Part shown: positions 32,447-42,306 of the stretch, piece after piece
Numbering within the stretch: the stretch's first letter is position 1
Layout of the letters: each line of letters starts with the position of its first letter
DNA from: Bacteroidales bacterium
GTDB lineage: Bacteria > Bacteroidota > Bacteroidia > Bacteroidales > UBA932
Assembly: GCA_017550025.1 (NCBI GenBank)
Contig: JAFYLU010000073.1
Location: 1-64,000 of the forward strand
Direction of reading: 5' to 3'
Length of the DNA stretch: 64,000 nt
The notes under the pieces: generated by a model
Seen by the model: the letters and a program-made list of their open reading frames with translations, nothing else
Databases searched by the model: none
Told to the model about the DNA's origin: nothing
Position numbers and translations under genes: made by a program

Positions 32447-34477
32447 TTACAACCATCCGCCGTTCTTGCTTGACACGCCTCTTGACATCACAGAGATAGT
32501 ACGTACGATCTCCGAACCTCCGATCTGGGCATTACCGTCGACCTTTCCGTCAGCATCAGCACCTGCAATCGCTCTTACGGTAATCTTACCGGAGCCCACC
32601 TTGGTCGGATTGATCTTGAGCTTGCCATATGCGATTTCCGGATCAGACTTCAGTCCGAGAGATTCCTTCGACTGCGCATCGATCTCAACACCAAGATATG
32701 TAAGGTTGACAGCGTTGCCGCCGAAATATGACGAGATGTCATATCTTGCAGACTTACCGTTCTCTACGACGATCGACGGCGTTCCTTCAATTGCCATAAG
32801 GAACTGCCATGTATCAACGGCACCTGTTCCCATCTGCTTTCTGTACGGAGCCAGATCTCCGGACACCACATTGCCGTTACTGATTCCGTTCGGCTTGGTA
32901 CCTGCTGTAAGACGCGCATCAATATCATCAACCGATGTAAGGAGCATAGACACGAATTCCTCACGGGTAAACTTCTTTCCAAGCTTATATGCATAAGAAA
33001 GACCGAGGGCAGCGATTCCAGAAACATGAGGACATGCCATTGAAGTGCCCTGCATATACGCATAGTCATGACCTGATTCCTTTGGAGTGCCCACCTTTGC
33101 AGTGATTTCAACGGTATTCACGAATGTCGAGAGCACCTGGCTTCTGTTGACATCACCCTGATAGAGGCTGCCGACGAAATAGTCACCTCCCGGTGCGGCT
33201 ATATTGCATCCTGCGCCATAGTTGGTGTAGTTGATTGCAGGAAGAAGGTCCGGTCCGAGGGCAGTTACGCAGACCACCTCCTCGAGAGCGCCAGGATAGC
33301 TTGACTGCCTTGAAGCCTCATTTCCGGCAGCAAAGATCATGATATTGGAATCAAGTACCTTGCTGTTGTTGTTTTTCGGATCCATGAAATACTGGATAGC
33401 ATTATATTCCACACCATATGCATCCTTATATGCACGGTCATTCTCAAACATACCGCCCTGCCATCCGAAAGAGCACTGTGCTATTGAAGCTCCATTCCTG
33501 GCCGCATAATAGAATGCAACGGCAGATGCATCATTGGACGAACGACCGCCCTCAAAGATCTGACAGCTCATAAGACGGACACCGTCGCCCTTACCTGTTC
33601 CGCCTGCTACACCTGACACACCGATACCGTTGGCATTTACAGCACCTACGACACCTGCCACATGGGTTCCATGTCCTGATTCATCCGGATGCGACCAGCT
33701 TATGTTTCCATTGCCAGATATACAGTTGAGACCAAAGATGTCATCTACATATCCGTTCTTATCATCGTCCATGGCCGGAACTCCGTGTGCCTCTGCATCG
33801 TTTACCCACATGTTAGGATAAAGATCCGGATGGTCATATTTCACAGGTCCGTCGCAGATGGCCACAATTATGCTGTTGTCGCCGCCTGTAAGTCTCCATG
33901 CGTCCTTTACAGCGATATCACCGCCTTCGACCACATAGGACGAAACGAGGCTGTTTCCGGTATTGATGTAATGCCACTGGTCAGCAAGCATAGGATCGTT
34001 GAACGGAAGGGCCGAAGAATTCATCATTGCAAGAGCCGGAGCATGTCCGGTGGCCCTGCAGTCAGACGCCAGTTTCGGGGACTTGTTGAACTGGATGCTT
34101 GAGATTGCATCGAACGAAGAAAGCTTCAATGCCGCATCTTCATTACTCATTCCTTCGAAGTCGACTCTGTACCATCTGTGGAGATCATATTTGCGGGCTG
34201 TCTCGTCCTCCTTTACGCAGAGAGGAAAGACCGGCCTCATGGAAAGTATTTCCATTTTCTCGGAAATCTGACACATCAATGACTCGTATCCGGCATCAGC
34301 CACATCTTCCGATATCTTGACGATAAGGTTGCCTTCTATAGATCCTTGCGGGCTGTTGATAGCCTTGGTAACAATCGCATCTTGTGAAGGATTGAGCATA
34401 TCATTCTCCTGAAGTTCCTGCGCACAGGAAACAGCAAAAAGGACTGCCGTCATCAGGAAAAACGAAGCCTTTTTCAT
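32447..34477 (-). CDS. S8 (subtilisin-like) serine protease lipoprotein (676 aa)
   Basis: Exported protease. Lipobox AVSC (Cys18). The propeptide-like region (about 20-150) is followed by the catalytic triad: Asp in VAICDGPVKYDHPD (near 207), His in SGHGTHVAGVVGA (near 269) and Ser in QGTSMACPHVSG (near 478). A C-terminal beta domain (about 570-660) ends MSRGVSSKNGGWL. I start at 34477, which gives the signal peptide directly; an ATG 15 bp upstream is possible. It has its own promoter at 34562-34591, behind the SusC/SusD operon, and is followed 18 bp later by the lipocalin-like gene. Confidence 0.9.
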   Translation of the reverse strand: MKKASFFLMTAVLFAVSCAQELQENDMLNPSQDAIVTKAINSPQGSIEGNLIVKISEDVADAGYESLMCQISEKMEILSMRPVFPLCVKEDETARKYDLHRWYRVDFEGMSNEDAALKLSSFDAISSIQFNKSPKLASDCRATGHAPALAMMNSSALPFNDPMLADQWHYINTGNSLVSSYVVEGGDIAVKDAWRLTGGDNSIIVAICDGPVKYDHPDLYPNMWVNDAEAHGVPAMDDDKNGYVDDIFGLNCISGNGNISWSHPDESGHGTHVAGVVGAVNANGIGVSGVAGGTGKGDGVRLMSCQIFEGGRSSNDASAVAFYYAARNGASIAQCSFGWQGGMFENDRAYKDAYGVEYNAIQYFMDPKNNNSKVLDSNIMIFAAGNEASRQSSYPGALEEVVCVTALGPDLLPAINYTNYGAGCNIAAPGGDYFVGSLYQGDVNRSQVLSTFVNTVEITAKVGTPKESGHDYAYMQGTSMACPHVSGIAALGLSYAYKLGKKFTREEFVSMLLTSVDDIDARLTAGTKPNGISNGNVVSGDLAPYRKQMGTGAVDTWQFLMAIEGTPSIVVENGKSARYDISSYFGGNAVNLTYLGVEIDAQSKESLGLKSDPEIAYGKLKINPTKVGSGKITVRAIAGADADGKVDGNAQIGGSEIVRTISVMSRGVSSKNGGWL

Positions 34478-34524
34478 AAAATCTTTATGCATATCTGAAA
34501 TTTAAATGTTTGCGTATAAGCCTC

Positions 34525-34562
34525 AAAAACAGATGAGGTCTGCCAGTTGCCCGGCAAACCTC
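34525..34562 (-). terminator. Terminator of the SusC/SusD operon, overlapping the next promoter
   Basis: Leftward GAGGTTTGCC (34562-34553), loop, GGCAGACCTC (34544-34535), ATCTG, then five T (34529-34525). The stem pairs over 10 bp with one G-U. Its first base is the last base of the -7 box of the protease promoter. Confidence 0.75.
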
Positions 34563-34591
34563 AAAGATAATAAAATTTCAGTTTACGCAAA
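34562..34591 (-). promoter_or_regulatory. Promoter of the S8 protease / lipocalin operon
   Basis: Leftward TTTG (34591-34588), 18-bp spacer, TATCTTTG (34569-34562). Start near 34555, leader about 78 nt to the ATG at 34477. Confidence 0.7.
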
Positions 34592-34602
34592 TTATTGCGA
34601 TA

Positions 34603-37113
34603 CTATTTTTTAAGAGTTTCCATCCAGTTACCCTTCTTGATCTGTCCGTCTGCCTTGACTGAAGCGACAGAAGCAGTAACTTCACAGTCAACTGTCAGAT
34701 GGCTGATCTGGACATCCGATGTCATTGCTCTTTCAATATAGTTATAAGGAGCCTTCTTCATCATGTCGATGGTAGACCTGATATATCCGCGGTCAGTCTC
34801 GACATAGTTCCTTCTTTCCGCCTGAAGAGCCATCGAAACGCGCTCACATGCTGCAGGAGCCTTGAGCTGTGCAAGAGCAGAAGCATCTGAAAGAGCAGGT
34901 GAATCAGGGCTTACAAGCATAGGGTAAGCATGTGCCTCCTCTGTGAAGAGAGCTCCGTCATCGCTGTAGTTTGCAGTCTTGAAGTAGCAGAGACCCATTG
35001 CAATTACTTCTGCACCAAACTGTGGATTAGAAACAAATGCCACAACTCCATCACCGCTGAAACCGCCGATCATGGCACCGTTTCCAAGTGTTGCACCAAG
35101 ACCCTGAGGAGCGACAAAGTAATAGAAGTTGGTAGGATAGAGAACAGTACCCTTATATGCTGTTGGCTTCATTTCAGTCATGAGCGAGTAGAGGAATCCC
35201 TCATAATACTCGAAATCAATAACATCAGAAACGCCATATTTCTCGACAGTCTTCGGGAACATTCCCCTCAATCCGACATAGTCGATGACATTTGCAGCAA
35301 GTGAAGGATCATTCACGAGATTTCCTTCAGCATCAATATATACGTCGTCCTTGTCAAAGACTGCAACATTGCTGCGGAACTCTCTGCCTCTGGCACCTTC
35401 CTTCAGAATGTCAAGAGACCAAAGCTGCCAATCCTGGAAATATTCATCGTGAGAAGCCGGCTGTTTTGCAGCAGGTATATCGTAAACATTATACTCTTCG
35501 TTGAAAGCATCGAACTTACCTGCAGTCGTTGCCGAAGCAGAGATATAGTCTGTATGATATCCGTTGTCAGCATATACCACGAGGACATACTCTGTTCCTG
35601 CTGAAAGGCCTCCGACTACTCCTGTATATCCCATTCTGTTGAGGGAATCAAGCTGACGGTTGTTCAGAGGAGTGACATAGTAGTCCATTTCGTTATGTAT
35701 GTTCTCACGGAAATTGTCATAGTGCGACTTCTTGAAGATAGCCAGCTTTGCCTCCTCAATACCCTCACCATATACATAATACTCTATAGAGTTCTCTGAA
35801 GTAAGTCCAGACGGAGCATTCTTATCTGAAACAATGAGGCCGGCTGTAAGCTTGATCTTTCTTGGATCAGAAGATGTGTCATAACCGAACCTGAGGGAAG
35901 CTGATTTCTGATATCTGCCGTTTGCATCATATGTACATGCCACAAGTGTATAGAAGCCCGACTTGTCAAATGTGAAGTCATATGTTCCTGCAGCAGAGAT
36001 CTTCTTTGTTGTCACTTTTCCTGCCTTGATGTCCTCGATCTTGCTTACGACCTCAACATCGTTCACTCGTCCCTCGAATACCGCATATCTTACTTCCTTC
36101 ACATTCTCACCAAGAGTGAATGTCACAGGAAGCACACCGTTTACAGACTCTGTGTTTGAGAGAGCGATAGAATAGTCGTACGGCTCATAGCCAGGAAGTA
36201 CGAAACGGAACATGCTGCTCTGGTTTGCACGGAGTGCACCGTAAGCCGCGAGCTCAAGGATGATACCACCTGCAGGAGCTGTGAAGATACCGTTCTCATA
36301 CTGGAGGTAAAGCATACTTGAGTTTGCACCATAGAGTTCAGGAACATCTGAATAGATGTACACATCACCGTACTGGCCCATTGTAAGACCGATAGCGTTT
36401 ACATCGAACCAAGGCTTTGAAATATCAGAAGCATCAAGGTAGATAGGCGAGTCTGTCATCATGGCCTGCCAGTCAGCGAGATTGGCCATATGGCCGTCCA
36501 TGAGCATTGCCACATACTCTGGGGTATAGACGTTCTCTATCTTGTAATAGCCTGGAAGATCCTCTCTCTCATATACATCACATTCTGTCTCAAGATTAGG
36601 GTTAGCCACATTGAAGCCAGAAGTAAGCATGTCATCTCTCCAACGGCCTTTTCCCGCTAACTTCTTCCAGCTCACCCTCATCACAGAGAATGTAAGCTCT
36701 GCATCTTCGAGAGCATATGCAGAAACATATGCAGGATCATCTACAACAATTGTACATGTATACTTCTTTCCTGGTTCAGCGTCTTCAAATGATACAGAGA
36801 ACTCGGTTTCAGTCTGTCCGTCATTGAAGTAGATCTCGTCAACGAAGAACACCTCATTATTATCTGAAACCACTGTGAAAGGAACAGAGACGTCACCGTC
36901 CTCCACCTTTCTGCAGGCCTGGAACTTCAGGATTGTAGGAGCATCAATCTCCAGCTCATGATGAGTTGCATTGTCATTCGCCGGGAAATAGAAATACATG
37001 CAGTTCGGATCATCCTTCATACCAGGAGCATAAGGCTCCTCCTGGTGGCAGGAAGCGAACAGAAGCGGAAGGACCGCCACGAGAATATATTTCAGATATT
37101 TAATTGCTTTCAT
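34603..37113 (-). CDS. SusD-associated lipoprotein of unknown function (836 aa)
   Basis: Lipobox FASC (Cys22), then HQEEPYAPG. Residues about 35-150 look like a Calx-beta-type sandwich (YFYFPANDNATHHELEIDAPTILKFQACRKVEDGDVSVPFTV, given here in parts: 'LEIDAPTILKFQ', 'DGQTETEFSVSFEDAEPG'), as in DUF1735/DUF4843 lipoproteins next to SusD genes. The rest holds further beta domains (GFYTLVACTYDANGRYQ, GTEYVLVVYADNG) resembling fibronectin folds. It is the third gene of the susC-susD operon, 20 bp after susD. Probably a surface lipoprotein that binds the substrate of the SusC/D pair; the substrate is not evident. Confidence 0.7.
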   Translation of the reverse strand: MKAIKYLKYILVAVLPLLFASCHQEEPYAPGMKDDPNCMYFYFPANDNATHHELEIDAPTILKFQACRKVEDGDVSVPFTVVSDNNEVFFVDEIYFNDGQTETEFSVSFEDAEPGKKYTCTIVVDDPAYVSAYALEDAELTFSVMRVSWKKLAGKGRWRDDMLTSGFNVANPNLETECDVYEREDLPGYYKIENVYTPEYVAMLMDGHMANLADWQAMMTDSPIYLDASDISKPWFDVNAIGLTMGQYGDVYIYSDVPELYGANSSMLYLQYENGIFTAPAGGIILELAAYGALRANQSSMFRFVLPGYEPYDYSIALSNTESVNGVLPVTFTLGENVKEVRYAVFEGRVNDVEVVSKIEDIKAGKVTTKKISAAGTYDFTFDKSGFYTLVACTYDANGRYQKSASLRFGYDTSSDPRKIKLTAGLIVSDKNAPSGLTSENSIEYYVYGEGIEEAKLAIFKKSHYDNFRENIHNEMDYYVTPLNNRQLDSLNRMGYTGVVGGLSAGTEYVLVVYADNGYHTDYISASATTAGKFDAFNEEYNVYDIPAAKQPASHDEYFQDWQLWSLDILKEGARGREFRSNVAVFDKDDVYIDAEGNLVNDPSLAANVIDYVGLRGMFPKTVEKYGVSDVIDFEYYEGFLYSLMTEMKPTAYKGTVLYPTNFYYFVAPQGLGATLGNGAMIGGFSGDGVVAFVSNPQFGAEVIAMGLCYFKTANYSDDGALFTEEAHAYPMLVSPDSPALSDASALAQLKAPAACERVSMALQAERRNYVETDRGYIRSTIDMMKKAPYNYIERAMTSDVQISHLTVDCEVTASVASVKADGQIKKGNWMETLKK

Positions 37114-37133
37114 TTTAATATACATCTTTAAGA

Positions 37134-38855
37134 TTATTCACTCCAAAGTTCAAGCTTCTCGGTCGGATCCGGATTATTGAGAGCCGGAGTGATACCTGTG
37201 TTGGACTGGAACTCACCTCTTGTGATCACGATATTCCACTGTGGAGAACGGCCCTTGCAGTTGAATCTCGCTGCGCCTGGCATATTTGTTCCCTCATAGC
37301 CTCTTGTGATGCCCTGGTTGAGTCGCTTGTAGTCATAGATAAGGATACCCTCACCCCAGAACTCGACTCTCTTCTGGAAAAGCATCTCCTTGATGAAAGC
37401 TTCCTGGGAGCCTGTGTTTCTCATGCAGTCATAAGACTCGTATCTGTGAGTCTGAATGAAATCATTGAGGAGCCTCTGTGCTTCTGCAAGTCCCTTTGAA
37501 TAAAGGGTTGCCTCCATCTCGATGAAATACATCTCTTCAACACGCATAAGGAGGTGGTCTGCTGTATTTCCTGTAGTGTAGTCAACGCACTCTCCTGTAG
37601 CAGGACGGAACTTGATGTTGGTGTAAGGCGGTGCAAAATAGAAGAAATAGTCGTTTGCGGTATAGATGCCATACTGCTCGTAACCTGACATCGAGTCATC
37701 CTTGCCACAGAACTGATAACCGTGATTTTCAGTATAGTTCAGAGACTCTGGGTTCCAAGTGTAGTCAGGATCAAGCCATGACTTCTTTCTGAAGTCATCA
37801 TCGCTGATCTGCTCGTAGAAAGCCTTGCTTGCGCCAGGGAATGAAAGGATAGAATATCCCCATGTTGCCTCCGGAGCAAGATGAGCGACGTTTGTGATGA
37901 TGTTTGATGCGTTCTCGCTTGAAAGGGTAAGACCCCAGATCCATGAGTTGTTTGAAGAACCGCTGTTGAAACCGGTGTTCATATCATGCCACTGAGCCTT
38001 GGTAAGAGGAGTCTTTCCGCTTGTAGTTATGGCAAGGCGAGCATATTTTGCAGCCTGCTCATAAGCTGACTTGTTTACCTGATCATCAGCTGCTCCAAGT
38101 TCGAGATATGCTCTCGCATAAAGTCCGTAAACGGCTGCAAGGGTAGGAGAAGTATACGCATTGTCAGCAGCGTCAAGATACTCCGCAGCGAGGTCAAGGT
38201 CAGAGAAGATGAAATTGTACATTTCCTCTCTTGTCGCTCTCGGATTGTTCTTCGCGATTTCCTCTGTAGTGTCCTCCGTAACGATAGGAACTGTGAGACC
38301 GAGGATATCATCGCTTACCGGAACTACATTATTCTGCTTCGGCTCATAAAGCCTTGCAAGGTCGAGATAGAACATAGCTCTGTAGGCATATGCCTGACCA
38401 AGAGCCTTCTTCACCTCCGGATTTGTATTTTCTCCAACCTCACCAGCCTTCGCGATGATGTCATTTGCAAGCTTGATCCAGGCATAGTAGCAATCCCAGA
38501 AATATGCACAGTAGATGTAGTCTGAACCCTGGGACATGTTCTGAAGCCATGCTCCGAACCAGAAATAGCCTGTCTCACCGAGTACCACGAGGTCCTCGAG
38601 CATCGACTCTGTCATGAGGTGGATAGCGGAAATTCCGAAATCACCGTGGAATCCGTACTGGCTGGCATATCCCGCAGTACCGGAAGTCATCATGGCCGCA
38701 GGTATACCGTTGACCATATAAGCAAGACCATTCTCGGAAGCGGCAACCTGCTCGGAAGTCAATGTATTTCCCTTTGGGAAAGTCTCCTTGATACATCCCG
38801 AAGCGAAGACCGCCACAGCAAGTATTGCAAGCGATTTGATTATTATATTTTTCAT
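37134..38855 (-). CDS. SusD/RagB family nutrient-binding lipoprotein (573 aa)
   Basis: Surface lid of a SusC-type transporter. Lipobox FASGC (Cys21), then IKETFPKGNTLTSEQ. TPR helices typical of SusD are present (KALGQAYAYRAMFYLDLARLYE, LAAVYGLYARAYLELG), with the C-terminal MRVEEMYFIEMEATL and a conserved RRVEFWGEG-like stretch (QKRVEFWGEGILIYDYKRL). An upstream in-frame ATG at 38870 is also possible and lies 6 bp after the susC stop. Second gene of the operon. Confidence 0.93.
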   Translation of the reverse strand: MKNIIIKSLAILAVAVFASGCIKETFPKGNTLTSEQVAASENGLAYMVNGIPAAMMTSGTAGYASQYGFHGDFGISAIHLMTESMLEDLVVLGETGYFWFGAWLQNMSQGSDYIYCAYFWDCYYAWIKLANDIIAKAGEVGENTNPEVKKALGQAYAYRAMFYLDLARLYEPKQNNVVPVSDDILGLTVPIVTEDTTEEIAKNNPRATREEMYNFIFSDLDLAAEYLDAADNAYTSPTLAAVYGLYARAYLELGAADDQVNKSAYEQAAKYARLAITTSGKTPLTKAQWHDMNTGFNSGSSNNSWIWGLTLSSENASNIITNVAHLAPEATWGYSILSFPGASKAFYEQISDDDFRKKSWLDPDYTWNPESLNYTENHGYQFCGKDDSMSGYEQYGIYTANDYFFYFAPPYTNIKFRPATGECVDYTTGNTADHLLMRVEEMYFIEMEATLYSKGLAEAQRLLNDFIQTHRYESYDCMRNTGSQEAFIKEMLFQKRVEFWGEGILIYDYKRLNQGITRGYEGTNMPGAARFNCKGRSPQWNIVITRGEFQSNTGITPALNNPDPTEKLELWSE

Positions 38856-38876
38856 TGTACCTGTTTTCATGAATGA

Positions 38877-41800
38877 TTAGAATGTGATGTTGAGGCCGCC
38901 TGAAATTGTCCTTACAGGAGAGTTCATGGCGTTGCTGGTGCTTCCGCTGAAGCTCTGACGAGGGTCAAGTCCCTGACGGTAAGACCAGTAGATGATATTG
39001 TCGCATGCAGCATATACCCTGAGCTTGCTGAGGTGAAGCTTTCTCACCACTCTTTCAGGGAATGTGTAGCCGATCTGTGCATTCTGGAAGTTAAGGTAGC
39101 TTGCATCAACGAGGAATCTGTCAGATGTCGCTGCCGAATACTGGTCCTGATACTGGAATCTCGGAATGTTCGAGTCCTTGTTGTCAGGAGTCCATGCATT
39201 CAGGATATCCTTATGGTAGTTAGATCCTGCGCTTGATGGAAGCGGAGATCCCATATATCCGGCATAACCTGAATCATATGTAAGACCGCCGATAGAGTAT
39301 GTGAATGCAGCAGAGATATCGAAGCCATGGAAATCGAGCGATGTTCCGAAACCACCGTAAAGCTTCGGTGTAGGATCGTCGCAGAGATACTGTGTAGCCT
39401 CTGAATATGTAGCTGTCGTTGTGCGTCCGATCACATTGCCGTCAGCATCGAGCTCATCCTTGTACCAGAGAGACTCACCGGTCTCGCGATCCACACCTGC
39501 GAACTTCTGGAGATAGAATGTATTGAAAGGAAGACCCTCACCATAGAATCTCGTACCGCTTGCATAACCCTCGTAACCCTCTACGTTTCTTGTCTTTCTC
39601 TCCTCTGGGAGCATAGTGATCTTGTTGGTGTAGTGAGTGAAGTTGAAGTATGCGTTCCAGTCAAGATTTCTTCTGCGCATGATGTTCACGTTTGTAGAGA
39701 ACTCGATACCGTGGTTTCTCATGTCACCGATATTGTCATAGTATCCGCCGTAACCGAGGGATGCAGGAACGGTGAACCAGAAGAGCATGTCAGAAGTCAT
39801 ACGGTAGAAGTACTCGAACGATCCTGTAACACGGCCCCTGAGGAAATCGAAGTCAACACCGGCATTCATGTTGGTGTTTGTCTCCCATGTAATGTCCTTG
39901 TTACCCTTTACGCCGAATGCGAGAGAAGGAAGGCCGTTGTTGTTCGAAAGATAGAATGTATCAGTATAAAGATAGCTTCCGATGCTGTCGTTACCCTGTG
40001 AACCTACCGAAGCCTTGAGCTTGAGCATGTCGATCCATGGAGCACGTGGGAACCAGCTTTCCTGATTGAGGATCCAACCTCCGCCGACTGACCAGAAGTC
40101 ACCCCATCTGTGATCAGGATGGAATCTTGAAGATGCATCGCGACGATATGAAGCGCTCACGAATATCTTGTTCATATAATCATACTGCGCGCGCACGAAG
40201 TAACCCTCGCTGTTGTACTCGCTTCTTGATGATGAAGAAGACTTGCCGTCAACAACAGCTCCGTTGAGCTCGTCGTTATCCATAGAGAAGAGCTGGCTCT
40301 TTGAAGCGGAGAGAGAGTATCCCTGCGAGTCGTACCACTCATGTCCGAGGAGGACACCTACTGTGTGCACACCCTCGAATGTCCTGTTATAGTTGAGGAG
40401 CTGCTGGAGGTTGAGGCTGAAAGATCTTCCGTGAGACTTGCCGATCATACCGCCTGTAGGAGCGAACTGACCGTAGTACATATTCTGCACTGAAGTTCCA
40501 CGCATTTCATCGAGACCCATACCGGCATTGAATGTGAATGTGAAGTCCCTGAGGAACTTTACTTCTGCGAATGCAGTACCGTTGAGGGCATTACCCTGCG
40601 AGTTGCTCTTGTCGAGCTGTGCAGCCTGAAGGGCGTTCGAGTTTCCGAGAAGAGGACGTGTCATGCCGGCATTCTCACCTGTACCGTAGTCGTATACAAG
40701 CATTCCATACTTGTCGGTCATGATGTTTCCGTTGCCGTCCCTTACGAAGAGAGGGTAGATAGGAGCGATCTGGTTTGCAATCGCAAAGACGTTACCTGTA
40801 GATGCGCTTGATCCCTCATCAGAGTTACCGTTGTTCCAGTTGTAGTTGGTGTATGAAACGTTGGCACCGATCTTGAGCCACTCCTTCGCCTGATATTCGG
40901 TACGGATACGGGCTGTATAACGGTACATGTCGGATCCGTCGACGATACCCTTGTTGTTGAGGTAACCGAACGAAGCGAGGATAGAAGCCTTGCCGGTTGT
41001 TCCTGATACGCTCACATTGTATTCCTGGCGGAGAGAGTTGTGGTATGTGTGCTCAAGCCAGTTGTCAGGAGTCACATAATACTTCTGTCCGTTGTAATCA
41101 ACAATACGACCGAGGACAGCGTTAGGGTTGAGCTTACCGTTCGAACCGATGAAAGACTGGTTCTCCGGAACATCATATACCTGATATCCCACACCACCGT
41201 CGCTACCGTTTGCGAGGAGTGTCTGGTTAGCCATGAAATGCGCGTCCTGGGAAGTGTATCCGTTGTTCTCGTAATAATTGCGGAGAGCTGAATAATAAAC
41301 CTCATAGTACTGGCCCGGCTCTGTGATGTAGTCGTAGCTCTTGAGAGCCTTTGTGTTGAGACCCCACTTCATGTCCACATTCACGACCGCGTCACCAAGC
41401 TTCGCCTTCTTTGTTGTGATCATGATGACACCGTTGGCACCACGGGCACCGTAAAGCGCATTTGAAGCCGCGTCCTTGAGGACTGTCATCGACTCGATGT
41501 CGGCAGGGTTGAGGTTGTTCATGTCAAAGTCGCTTCCGTAAGGAATACCGTCGATCACATAAAGAGGATCGGTACCTGCAGACATTGAGCTGACACCACG
41601 GATGATGAGCTGCGGCTTGCTGCCGAGCGAACCTGAAGCCGTAGTCATCTGCACACCGGCAACCACACCCTCAAGCGCACGTGTCGCATCGGTTGACTGT
41701 GTCTTTGCGATGTCATCAGACTTGACGACTGTTGCAGAACCTGTGAAAGACTCCTTCGTAGCAGTACCGAAAGCCACCACGATAGTCTCCTCGATAGCTT

Positions 41801-42098
41801 CGGTATCCGGATCAAGGTTTACATTATGGACAGCAGTGCCCATTACCGGAACTTCAACTGTAACATAGCCTACTGAAGAGAAGATGAGGATGCCGTCAGC
41901 AGGAACGGAGATCGAATACATACCATCACCGTCAGTGCTGGTACCGACCATTGTGCCTTTCAGCTGAAGAGAAGCGAAAGGTACTCCCTCACCAGTGGAT
42001 GAATCCTTGACAACACCTGTCACGGTCAGGTTCTGGCCATAAGCCAGAGCCGAAACAAGCATCGCCGTCAGCATTAAAAACAATCTGATCTTTTTCAT
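38877..42098 (-). CDS. SusC/RagA TonB-linked outer-membrane transporter (1073 aa)
   Basis: TonB-dependent barrel that imports the ligand caught by the SusD lipoprotein. Signal peptide ends SALAYGQ. Residues 23-105 are the carboxypeptidase-regulatory-like domain (TVTGVVKDSSTGEGVPFAS). A TonB-box-like EETIVVAFG follows, then the plug with LYVIDGIPYG and the SusC signature LKDAASNALYGARGANGVI. The barrel ends in ISGGLNITF, with the terminal Phe. First gene of an operon with SusD and the 836-residue lipoprotein. No sigma/anti-sigma, hybrid two-component or SusR-like regulator is encoded nearby, and no glycoside hydrolase. The promoter is at 42169-42200. Confidence 0.95.
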   Translation of the reverse strand: MKKIRLFLMLTAMLVSALAYGQNLTVTGVVKDSSTGEGVPFASLQLKGTMVGTSTDGDGMYSISVPADGILIFSSVGYVTVEVPVMGTAVHNVNLDPDTEAIEETIVVAFGTATKESFTGSATVVKSDDIAKTQSTDATRALEGVVAGVQMTTASGSLGSKPQLIIRGVSSMSAGTDPLYVIDGIPYGSDFDMNNLNPADIESMTVLKDAASNALYGARGANGVIMITTKKAKLGDAVVNVDMKWGLNTKALKSYDYITEPGQYYEVYYSALRNYYENNGYTSQDAHFMANQTLLANGSDGGVGYQVYDVPENQSFIGSNGKLNPNAVLGRIVDYNGQKYYVTPDNWLEHTYHNSLRQEYNVSVSGTTGKASILASFGYLNNKGIVDGSDMYRYTARIRTEYQAKEWLKIGANVSYTNYNWNNGNSDEGSSASTGNVFAIANQIAPIYPLFVRDGNGNIMTDKYGMLVYDYGTGENAGMTRPLLGNSNALQAAQLDKSNSQGNALNGTAFAEVKFLRDFTFTFNAGMGLDEMRGTSVQNMYYGQFAPTGGMIGKSHGRSFSLNLQQLLNYNRTFEGVHTVGVLLGHEWYDSQGYSLSASKSQLFSMDNDELNGAVVDGKSSSSSRSEYNSEGYFVRAQYDYMNKIFVSASYRRDASSRFHPDHRWGDFWSVGGGWILNQESWFPRAPWIDMLKLKASVGSQGNDSIGSYLYTDTFYLSNNNGLPSLAFGVKGNKDITWETNTNMNAGVDFDFLRGRVTGSFEYFYRMTSDMLFWFTVPASLGYGGYYDNIGDMRNHGIEFSTNVNIMRRRNLDWNAYFNFTHYTNKITMLPEERKTRNVEGYEGYASGTRFYGEGLPFNTFYLQKFAGVDRETGESLWYKDELDADGNVIGRTTTATYSEATQYLCDDPTPKLYGGFGTSLDFHGFDISAAFTYSIGGLTYDSGYAGYMGSPLPSSAGSNYHKDILNAWTPDNKDSNIPRFQYQDQYSAATSDRFLVDASYLNFQNAQIGYTFPERVVRKLHLSKLRVYAACDNIIYWSYRQGLDPRQSFSGSTSNAMNSPVRTISGGLNITF

Positions 42099-42168
42099 CT
42101 GGTTGTTCGAGTTTAGTTATTTAACATAAATATTTTAATGATTTTTCATTGCAAGGCATAGAAACATG

Positions 42169-42200
42169 CAAAGATAGCAATATATTCAGTCATTTCCAAT
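42169..42200 (-). promoter_or_regulatory. Promoter of the susCD operon
   Basis: Leftward TATCTTTG (42176-42169) preceded at 19-20 bp by TTGG, a partial -33. Start near 42162, leader about 63 nt. No long leader or riboswitch is seen. Confidence 0.55.
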
Positions 42201-42306
42201 CAGACACAAACAAGAACAACGCATAATTACAATATTTTCAACAAGATGGATATATTTTTTTTGCCAAAAAACGGTTTATTCGTATATTGGCAGAAAACGG
42301 AAAGTC

